The notes under the pieces: model-generated
What the model saw: only the letters and a program-made list of their open reading frames with translations
The model's database searches: none
What the model was told of the DNA's origin: nothing
Part shown: one piece after another, positions 11,335 through 20,516 of the stretch
Layout: each line of letters opens with the position of its first letter
Numbering within the stretch: the stretch's first letter is position 1
Source: Haplosporangium gracile
Lineage: Eukaryota; Mortierellomycota; Mortierellomycetes; Mortierellales; Mortierellaceae
Reading direction: 5' to 3'
Length of the DNA: 44,112 nucleotides
Assembly: GCA_015499985.1 (NCBI GenBank)
Contig: JAAAUF010000264.1
Span: 1 to 44,112 of the forward strand
Program-made: the position numbers and the translations under genes

Positions 11335-11640
11335 GTATGTTCGTATGTTCTCTCTGTCAGTGTTGTTGTTGAAGGAGAGAAATTGATAGTGAGAGTTCAG
11401 AGGGTGCAGGTGTAGGAGGTATAGGTGTGAAAGGGGAGGATGATGAAAAGGGAAGAGAAGGGCAGCAAGCAAGGCAGAAGTAGGACTAAAAATAAATAAA
11501 AGCGACATGGAAAGAAAGAAGAAGGAGGGTGTGGAGGAAAGTAGAAAAAGAGAGGAGGAGAAGTGACGAAGAAGTGGGGGGAAGCGAATTGGAGAAAAGA
11601 AAAAGGAAAACAGAAAGCGATGCGTGGAAGAGGGACGGAA
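11335..11640 (-). promoter_or_regulatory. Orphan CT-rich promoter-like tract upstream of HSP70 remnant B
   Basis: The plus strand is almost pure purine (runs of GAAGGAGG and GAGGAGG types), so the minus strand is CT-rich up to the putative ATG near 11332. The long minus-strand open frame across it (Leu, Phe, Ser-rich) is a by-product of base bias and not a gene. Confidence 0.4.
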
Positions 11641-12740
11641 ACATGACTGACAACTGAGGGGTGTGATCTTTAATTTAACCATCGCTCGTCGTGAGAACGT
11701 GATTTGGTTGCAACACAAAGGTAGTATCACCGGTGTCAAGCAGAGCACGTAAAGGAAGGTCCATGATCCCGAGATCCAGACAGACAATGCCTTAATAACA
11801 AACAGCCTTTTCCCCACCGTATAATGCATACTCTCATCAGAAAATCGATCCGAGACAAAAATTGAGACTGACGAAATTCTATGATTAGTTTACTCACTTC
11901 ACACGCGTCTCTTTCGCGTCAAGTACTCAGCCCCCGACTAAAGCCTTTTCTTACGACAGCCCATGTTAGGACAATATCAAACACTGGGATGCACCACCTA
12001 GCGATATCTGACCGCTTTCTTGCAGATTTCGCGAAGTTGTCACTATCATTTTGTTTTTGACGCGGTTAAGCTAATTCACCTATCCCTTTAAGAAAAATTG
12101 AATTAGTAAAAAAAATGCTACAGCCTAAGTGAATCAAGCTCTCATGCACGAGCAGGTCCACATCTTTTACGTCAGTGCAAAGATGGTCGTTCGGGTCTAG
12201 TAATTTTGATCATCCCTTAGGGTCGTGTAACTTTGTCAATTTTTTTTTCTTTAGTGTCCTTTCCCCATCAATACATATTCTTTCTTTCATCTACAACGTT
12301 CGCCCACCTCTCATTCCTTTAGCCCATAATACCTTTTGGAGCCTTCAAAAGTGGTATGATCTAGGCAGCTATATCCTTCAGCGACTTTCAGATGGAGGAA
12401 AAAGTGCAACAGTCCAAGTGGTAGTGTAATAGCAAGCTCAGCTGGTGCACTTGAGCAACCAAGTGCCGGAGAATGTCAAGGTGTGCAGAAATTAAAGCTC
12501 TGAAATTGAGATATTTGATAGGCGTTCGCTCCTCTTGGTCTCCACAAGGAAGAGCTCTTGCATGGAATGAGTAACACTTCCGGTGTCAAGCACACCATTG
12601 ATCCAATTCCTTTTTACTCTCTATCTGCGCTGACCTTTTCTCTTGGACTGTTATTCGCAAACGGTAAGATGAGCGCACAGTGACTAAAAAGCTCAGTTCC
12701 TCAAATCCCAGGGTACAACTTACATAAAAATCTTAAGGTC
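11641..12740. other. Gene-poor spacer
   Basis: No open frame here shows a recognisable motif, signal peptide or intron pattern. The 84-codon plus-strand frame at 12175-12429 has no family resemblance and is not called. Confidence 0.4.
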
Positions 12741-12900
12741 TTTTTGCATTTTTTCTTTTTTCCTCATCACTAAAGTCATTTTCCACACTTATAAGTTACA
12801 TGGTCTCTCTCACCGTCTCGACGCGCCTTTCTCATTTACCCTCTTATCGAAACTCCCTTTTTAAATCTTCCAACTATTGATATTTTACATAGCTGCAACC
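12741..12900 (+). promoter_or_regulatory. Promoter-like region of a decayed secreted-protein gene
   Basis: T- and CT-rich DNA is followed by TTTTTAAATC (TATA-like) about 40 bases before the ATG at 12901. This is the arrangement of an active fungal promoter, although the gene behind it is broken. Confidence 0.4.
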
Positions 12901-13362
12901 ATGGTCAACCTCCTTCTTCTTTTGACCCTCGTCTCTGTTGCCTCCTCTGCTAGTACCGCCGAGGTCGCCATTATTTTTACCAGGACGCTTGGTTGGGAGG
13001 CAGGTAGACTTAATGCCTAGAGGCATATGAACCTGACTAGTGCTACAGTGCCGGAGACGAGGTGGCGTCGTTGAGTATTTCTTCGGCAAAATTTTCAATG
13101 GAGATGTTTTTTTGAGAGGTTCAGTGTTACGCTGTACGAAGGAGTGGCCTGCACCGGTCGGTACGATCGATGGTTCTTCCAGAGGGCCTATGACAGCGAA
13201 GTATACCACATGATCGAGTTCCCGACTCTTAACGCTAAGGCACGTAGTTTCAAGCTCGCCAACTTTGAGACCTCGACCACCATTGGTCACGCCGGGAATG
13301 GCGGGGAGGGTACAAGAATGACGAGTGCCCCGTCTACAAATAATCTCTCCACTATAAAGTGA
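12901..13362 (+). pseudogene. Decayed small secreted protein, possibly beta/gamma-crystallin-like
   Basis: The ATG at 12901 opens a 39-codon frame with a clear signal peptide (MVNLLLLLTLVSVASSAS, cleavage expected near STA), stopped by TAG at 13018. After a stretch in other frames, coding-like sequence resumes at about 13111 and runs to 13362: FSVTLYEGVACTGRYDRW, then EFPTLNAKARSFKLANFE. The VTLYE...GR and LN-x-RSFK elements recall the Greek-key motifs of beta/gamma-crystallin-like secreted proteins, but this is only pattern recognition. No GT-AG intron that I could find joins the two parts in phase, so I call it a pseudogene. A second, related fragment lies at 18460-18609. Confidence 0.45.
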
Positions 13363-16263
13363 GAAAGCTTTGTGCTCTCTCTCTCACACACACATACACA
13401 CTCTCTTTGTTGCCTCATTGCTCATTTTTTTTACCTCGGTAGACTTTTTACTTTTTTTCAACTACATATTTACCTATCAAACATTAAACAACAACAACAA
13501 CCGTATCTGTCTATTGCCTCTTGCGTCTGTCCTTTGCTTTTGTCTCAAAGCAACAGAGTATCGATCTCACCCTTCCAACAATGCGAACGGTTTATGCTCG
13601 TTCAGTGAAATAGACCCCTGAATGCGTTTAAGCCTTGAAGTAAGGATAAAACAAATCTCATTTAAGAACAAAGCAAAACGGCAAAATATATAGAAGTGAG
13701 TGCAATGGTCTGAAAGTGTGCTGGTTATAGTTCAATTGATCTCGCATTTGTGGTTCCGCAATCATCAGCACGCGTTGAGGCAGGGGTGACCAGGAGTGTG
13801 TGTGAAAAAATGCGAACCTAGGATGAGGTAATATTTTAGTGGCGAAAAAAATGAGGGAAAGGAGAACCAGCTTTCCCTGAAAGGGAAGTATGATCGACAA
13901 AATGTACCAGCTGGAAATACAAAGAAACAATGCGCGATAGTGCAATAAGGGTCGTACCGGTTAAGAAGTTGGCATATGCGACAGCGCATCGTAGAGAGGA
14001 TGGGCTGGTGTTGGAGAATCAGACTGGGCGCAGACCAATTGTCGTGGAATGGAGATCAAACTGTAATTTTATGAACGGATCACAACGTAAAAATTTGATG
14101 GCGTCAACAGAAACCCACTCACGGCTAAACATAGGTACAAACAGCCAAGGAGACCCAGACGTCTTTGTGCAACAGATCATTGCCACCAGCAACCATGCCA
14201 GTAACAACTAAAACAAATGAAACAGGATCTACTTGTCAGCCCTATCCATTCACGATCTGTATTCTTCCTCTGTCTCTTCTCTAACTCTCCCATTGTCTAC
14301 TTCACCCCCTTCTCTCTCCTCATTTTCTTTATTTCCCCCTGCCCCTACTCTGTGTACACGTTACTTTGGAAAGGATTTGAATCTGACATGACGCTGATGG
14401 TAGCCAAGATGAGGAACGAGATGGAAAGAGAAGACATAAATTGCAATCAAAGGTTACATGTTTTTTTTTTAAACGGAAGAAAGTAAAATTGATAAAAGAA
14501 TAATTTTTGATAATTTTCTACGGCTGCAACATAGATGACAAGCTGCTGTGATGACAATGGCACCTCTAAGAGTCTTTTTCTTCATCTTCCCCTTTGACCC
14601 TGAATGGGGTGCAACAAAGCATAATTCTCTACTCCGACTTCCATCCAGCACTGCGTCTTCGAGAATCAACAAGAAAGGTACAGTAAATAGGTATCATCAT
14701 TTGAACAGTAGGAATCATAACGTCAGGAAAGTAGTCGTTCTTGTTTGGATTTTGATTTTCGTCTACTATCATCCACACGGTATCACCATGCATAAAATGC
14801 ATCGTTTTCATACTATGTTCAGTTCCAACAGTGTATTTTTGGGATGTTAAGTGCTGTACATCGGTTGCAGTTCGACCTGTTCTCGACGGTCGTCCAGGAG
14901 TAGTAGTTGCGAGAGTATGATGTGAGAGCAAGATAACACTGCGTGCGGATTGCGAAAAAGGAAAAAAATGAAAAGCGCGAACGCAAAGTTGCAACATCCA
15001 ATAAGTAGATTCGTGATGTGGTGACAATGCAAACAAACGCTAAACCCGAGCAAGGATAACGCAAACATTCTATTACCCATGCCGTTTTTCTCCCCTTACC
15101 TTTCCTCCTTTTCCTTTCTTACGTGTCCGCTTCTTCCACCTCTTCCCTTGTCCCTTCTTTTTCTCGCTCGCCCTCCTCTCTTTTCATTCTTATCCATTGA
15201 CAGCACTTTTACTACACTCTACTCACCACAAACACACGCTCTATTATTCCCATCGCCAACTATAAACCCACATCTCAACAGCTTCCCTCTTTTTGAGCGC
15301 AAAACCTGAAAGATACTTATTAGATTTGTAGCATCGCTCTGTCAACAGGATAAAGTCAACCTTTACAATCCCACCCGCTTTCAAAGCCCATTACTAACTT
15401 GTTGCTCTGCCGTGATAGCCATCCAATAGACGCTCTCGGTACACTTCTATTGAAACCACAACGCTCACTTGCATTGAAGCCACAGCCCGAGAAACACACA
15501 AAACCTTACCCTTGTTACGGCCCCATGTATGTGTTATTGTGTTCAGGAGTTGGATACATGTATCCCGTTTTTTTTAACAGTATATCTAACTAAAGTACTC
15601 CGTCTTATTGCTTGACTCTATAGGCCCAAATGACATCACCCCCTCTATACCGCAATCTCCCTGTCCCTACGGTTCTCGTCCAGAGTGGGAGGTGGTTTTC
15701 ATGATTAAAGGAATATCTTGACCTTTTACATTTGCAGGCCCATGCACTCATGTTTCGTCGTTACTTAAAGTGTCCTGACGATATTTCTTTGCCTTATAAA
15801 TATGTATTGGGAAATAACATGGGACAAAGGGGATATTTCGGATACCTCAACCATACACTCAAATATGAGGACGAACTCGTTGACCCCCAGCGTGAGCCTA
15901 TCTCACTATTGGCATTGTAAAGTGTGGCGATCAACTATTCTTTCGAAAATACAATTCGCAGACACTGTACCCTCTCTCCTCACAACAAAACTATAGCGAG
16001 GGAACTTACGTAGCAAAACAGTCAACTATGCGGATTATCTTCAAGTGTCTTGGATGTTGTTTCATTATCGTTGTTCTTGTTGCTTGTGACTCATGGTCCT
16101 CATCGTGTCCCTGCAGGCAGACAGCTCAAAGCACTATTCGACTGCCGTCTTTTTCTTCTTTTTGGTTTAAAATGCGGTTGAAACTGTAAGAAAATGAAAA
16201 TATTTGAACCTTCAATTCGGCAGATTGGACAAAAAACTACTGATCAAAAGTCCCTCTTTGCTG
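13363..16263. other. Gene-poor region with base-biased tracts
   Basis: No supported gene. It holds a CT/CA microsatellite (about 13374-13405) and a CT-rich, promoter-like tract at 15079-15300 with no recognisable gene behind it. A 93-codon plus-strand frame at 13930-14211 has normal amino acid use but no recognised motif and no clear promoter; it could be a remnant. Other open frames of 60-100 codons look random. Confidence 0.35.
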
Positions 16264-16440
16264 TTAAGTTTTTCCCATGAAAAACACCAATACAACAGTG
16301 AGAAAATAAATGTATGAGCCTTTGGGGGTCGTACGTTCCCTCCTTCCACCTCGCCTCACATCATTGCCATTGTTCTCCTCATATTGGCTCTGATCGCCAG
16401 AGGACAAATCCAATAAAGTTTTCCCCCCTTTAGGCCTTCC
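16264..16440 (-). pseudogene. Possible short second copy of the XPG/FEN1-like gene 3' end
   Basis: The plus-strand text around 16277-16325 (CATGAAAAACA..., AAATAAATGTATGAGCCTTTGG) resembles that at 17842-17888 (CATAAGAAACA..., AAATAAATGTGTGAACCTTGG). The sequences further in keep weak similarity (GGAAAACTTTATTGGATTTGTC against GGAAACCTTAACAGATCTGTC on the minus strand). It may be a diverged partial duplicate of the 3' end of the broken gene at 17831-18388. The match is by eye and weak. Confidence 0.3.
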
Positions 16441-17830
16441 CTTTAGATTTGCGTTGCCCATTGATTTTTTTCTAGAATCACAATCAAAATTGGGCGAAGT
16501 ACGACAACCCGATTACCCAAATGGAGGGATCCGGGGGGAAAAAAAAAAAGAAAAGAATTGTTGAAAATAATCATGTATTGCATCACCGCTAGTCAAGTCC
16601 GATATTAATTTGTTGTCACTTGTTTGTGAGGGTTGAAGAAAAAGAGGGAGCCTAGAATAGACGTTGATTAGATGAGACAAGTAAGGAGGATGTAATTTTG
16701 CTTGAGGAAAGAATCTAGTGATGGGCAACTGAAGAAAAGAGAAAACAAACAACGCATCCAAGCCTCAGAGAGAGAGAGAGAAAGAGAAAGTATCACAATA
16801 CTTTCAACCAAGTAAACGAGAGAAATGGATTACGACTGACTTGGATTCTAAATATTCTATTGCTATCCTGCAGGAATATCAATGGCAATGTGAATGGTTG
16901 CGAGCAAAAGAGTGACAATTTCTTTCGGCTATCGAAGCACCTATTTTTACACTTGTTCGAGCAAGCTGGTCCATTAGTGACAAGGCAGGGGGATGCGTGC
17001 ATTCAGAAAAAAAAATATATAGGCGAGGAAACAATGTTGATTAAGAACCTATGAGAGAACCTATACACCTAATACTATTCAAGAAACTCTTCTTTTCTTG
17101 CCATGGTAGATCCCGTAAAGTAAAGGGCCAGCGTTTGGAATAGGAGTAAAACAATAATCAAGTTAGTGGATTCACTTTGTGTCCACACACGTGGCCAAAA
17201 AATGATGTTGAAGATCCTTAATATTATTTGTGTTTAGTAAAACACAGATGTTGGGCTGTTGGTATGTAACGAGAAAAAAGAATTGAGCTTGAGTACTTGC
17301 TTCCCTCTTTACTGAATAAAAATCTTAACCCGGTCAAGGATCTGGGCTGTTGCTGTGAGCGTTGCACAGGCGTTTTTTCTCTTGAAAGGATGACCGCTGG
17401 CACTCAAGCGATATGGTCGACCGCTATGGGCTGTAGTCAAGTCGGCGAGGGAGGGGGCTGAGGTGCCCGATTAAAAAGAGACACTCGCGTAGTGGTCAAA
17501 GTGATCAACTGTGCGATACAAAAATTGATGCCATAACCTTCTCATACTATCTTTTATCGTTTTCATTATACTCCTTGCCTTGACTGTTCTCTCTTTGATA
17601 GCGCGCTTCTCTATTGTTTTTTTTTTTCGTCTAGAACAGGCAGTAATAGGTGGATGTTAGCGCTGCCTGTGATCCATTGTGCCTTTCTCCGCCTCATGGT
17701 TGGGGAGCATATAGGCGGGAGGGCCTCTAGAGGTGTAATTGTTTCCATAGCTTTATGACACCTATAAGAAAGATAGGACCAGGTAAGAGGAAATACCCAC
17801 AGTTCAGAAATATACTTTCTACCGTCTTAT
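16441..17830. other. Gene-poor region
   Basis: No supported gene. A GA microsatellite lies at about 16767-16790. A 53-codon minus-strand frame at 17309-17470 has protein-like composition (contains HSGRPYRLSASGHPFKRK) and may be a remnant, but I do not recognise it. Confidence 0.35.
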
Positions 17831-18388
17831 TTAACTCATAAGAAACATGAACGTCCAGTAAAGAAATAAATGTGTGAACCTTGGATGCAATGTTTTCCTA
17901 TTTCCTCCATATCGGGTCTTATGACGCCAATGCGCTCCTCGTCTCGCCTTCCGTTTCTGGATGACAGATCTGTTAAGGTTTCCGCCATTTTTGGTTTGCA
18001 CTGTCAAATTTTTTGTAAAGTCCGATGACATCCGAGAGTCGGTTGCAAGTCGTTTGGAGATAGACTTTACCGCAGTTTTGGCGGTCCATTTGCCATCCAC
18101 CGATTTCTTCTTGACCTTCTTTAACAAATAGTCAATCTCGTGCAAGGCCTTGACTCGATCCTTTGTGCGCTTTGCATGGGCTTTGGCATTTTGTTCAGAT
18201 AAGGATCCGTCCATGTATACAATTGTTCGGGAAGGATCAAGACGGGACCTGATGTGATATCTCAATCGCACTCTGAGGTCGTACACGTCTGTCGATTGAT
18301 CATCCGAGAAAATTTGACAGATAAAATCATAATATCCTCCGAGAAAAAAATCAGGTTCCCATTTCGCCCAAGTACAATCAGTAAATTG
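17831..18388 (-). pseudogene. Broken XPG/FEN1-like (PIN fold) family gene fragment
   Basis: Reading leftwards, the frame opens after a TGA at 18389-18391 with DCTWAKWEPDFFLGG, then LRVRLRYHIRSRLDPSRT, then IVYMDGSLSEQNAKAHAKRTKDR and a helical Lys-rich stretch (ALHEIDYLLKKVKKK). The V-Y-x-D-G-x(7-9)-H-x(3)-R pattern followed by Lys/Arg-rich helices is what I associate, from memory, with a large uncharacterised family of XPG/FEN1-N-like proteins in Mortierella-type fungi. The start of the domain is missing and no intact continuation exists. Beyond about 18005 the frame seems to have shifted, because the expected Cys-x-x-Glu-Ala-Asp region is scrambled. It is a pseudogene or a gene relic; the family name is uncertain. 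Confidence 0.4.
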
Positions 18389-18459
18389 TCAGACAAGTAC
18401 ACAACATGAAGAGGTGATGAACTTGTCGCAGCCATTATTATGTTTGCAACAAGGGTCTG

Positions 18460-18609
18460 AACCGGTCGAACACCAACGAGTTACCGACCCTCAACGACAA
18501 CGTCCGCAGCTTCAAGATGGCCAATTTTGAGACTTTGACCACCAATGATTACGCTGGTGATTCCGGGGAGCCGACAGAGAATGGTGGCTGCATTATAGCC
18601 AACAATTAG
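18460..18609 (+). pseudogene. Second fragment of the small secreted (crystallin-like) family
   Basis: The plus strand reads YVCNKGLNRSNTNE, then LPTLNDNVRSFKMANFETLTT, then stops at TAG 18607-18609 after NGGCIIANN. The middle part matches the fragment at 13111-13362 (FPTLNAKARSFKLANFETSTT) closely, 14 or so identical residues of 20. The N-terminal half and any signal peptide are missing, and a stop lies a few codons upstream. This is a truncated duplicate of the same family. Confidence 0.55.
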
Positions 18610-20336
18610 TTTTCACATGGCGGTACGGGACGATGAGCCTTCAATTACATCTTATCTCGCACTGGAACCTTTTCTTATTAGCTTAGTATATATTTTTTTC
18701 ATAATACGCTCTTGATTTTATCTTTATCCAACGCAAGCATTGATTTCTTTGTATGATGTTGGTTTTTCCCTTCGTCATTTTTTTTTGTAAAAGATCGAAG
18801 ATTGTCTGCTGAGACTGTTTGTTCATTGACTGTGGCAGCCCAAAAAGATATCGATAGGATCGATAATACACTGCTACTGGTTTGCTCGCCTGCTAGAGTC
18901 GAAAAGAAAGTGCAGTTGCATACTCTTTCGATATATTTGAACCTTGCATAGACATGGCCAGTGAATGCGATAGAGTAAGAAGCTTTAGGGAGATATCATG
19001 TATTCCATCCCATTTCTTTCGCCATAATTTTTCTCTGCTCTCTGTACATTAGAATAATACTGCAAGTCAGATTTCCTTTTTTTTTTTTTTGAAGTCGTGT
19101 TTCGCCATTTGTCTTTGTCTTTGTCTTGCAAGAAGTTTAAAAAAAGAAAAGTCACCACCATTGTGAAGCCAAAAACCACAGGGCTTTGTCTCAGCTTTCT
19201 TTGCACATACCCACACCCGTGTAATCCCTCTTCCTGCTTTTCGCTTGTTGCGTTATCTCGCCAGGGCTGCTGTCACTCTCCTCACCCCTCATTCCTCCCC
19301 TCACACCGTACTATGTTATTCTTTGTGCTGGTTGTTCACTCAATAGGGGTCCCGGACCTAGGAAGTTTTTTGTTTTTTTTATTTTGTTTTAAAATAAACC
19401 CTAGGTTCAAGATCCCCTAATAGTTCTATCTGCCCTGACAATGACAATAATAATATTTTTCTTATTGTTTTTGTTTCTCTTTTGCTTTAACTTTTTCATT
19501 TTTGCTCTTTTCCTATGTCCCTACGTCCAACTCCCTTCGCCTCTCTATGTGCGCCTGGCCATCACTCATATATCATTAGCACCTCCCTTTCACTTTGAGT
19601 TTCCCACGTCAATTGTTCTCGTTACCTTGTAACGCACCAAACGCCGTCTCTATTCCTCCTCTCTTCCCACCCCTTGTCTTTTTCCTTTCCGGTAGCTCAT
19701 TTTTAACCCTTTGCAGCATCGAGAAAACAAGAACAGGATACTGCAAAGGTAAACGAAGAGCCCAGTTACTTCGCCACAAACGATCGTCGGCGCTTGAAAA
19801 CAATAAGAAGGGAACCATTATATTCTCCTTCTCCCTCTTCTTCGCTTAGCCCATTCCTTCCCTTCTTCATCATCAAGCAGAAAACTACTCTACCTCCAAA
19901 TAGACCGATAGTCATTCCAAATCAATCCTACAAATGACCTGATTCTTTCCTTCTTTCTTATTGTTGCTGTTCTCTCGTTCTCTTCCTCATTCACTTCCTT
20001 CCCCTCCCTTCCCCTTGTTGCTATTTGACCAGACTACAATTTCCTTTTTTGCTCTTTTTATTCGTTTTGCACCGATGACTTGCTGCTTCGTCATAAGTGT
20101 CTGTCTTTTTTCCTTCTAATTATCTCGTCCTCTAACTGTAAATGTGAACCTCTCTTCTCTCCTCTTTCCTTCTTTCCTTCTTCCCCACTTCCTCCTTTAC
20201 TGAATTACTCACCCCTCTGTCTTCCTCCCTGTCTATTTCTCCTCCTTTCGCCTTTGCATCGTTCACCATCATTGCACACTTGTATCCATAAGCTCCATGA
20301 ACACGGATCCACTTTGTGTTCCTCCGTTACAACAGT
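18610..20336. other. Spacer and long CT-rich promoter/leader of the Ca2+-ATPase gene
   Basis: From about 19080 the plus strand becomes strongly T- and CT-rich, up to the ATG at 20337. This is a long fungal promoter and 5' leader. The open frames in it (Phe, Leu, Ser, Pro-rich) are products of base bias. An ATG at about 20297 and other upstream ATGs could form short upstream frames in the mRNA, but the transcription start is not known. Nothing gene-like is seen between 18610 and 19080. Confidence 0.45.
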
Positions 20337-20475
20337 ATGGAAGACGGCAATAAGAATAACCCTCACCCGAATGGGGAAGACTCCAACAACATGGTTTACA
20401 ACACCTCTGCCAGCAGTGCTGCACCTCCGCCCGCCTTTGATTCCGCCTACCAAGACCCTAATGCCATCTATCAAC

Positions 20476-20516
<41 letters not shown>

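Noticed and set aside
11212..11829. 205-codon minus-strand open frame rich in Phe, Leu, Ser and Pro
   Set aside because: It covers a pure CT-rich tract; composition follows base bias and no domain or splice pattern is seen.
12175..12429. 84-codon plus-strand open frame
   Set aside because: No family resemblance, no signal peptide, AT-rich context and no promoter that clearly belongs to it.
13930..14211. 93-codon plus-strand open frame with balanced composition
   Set aside because: No motif recognised, no homologous copy in the window and no leader-like tract; kept only as a remark in the region entry.
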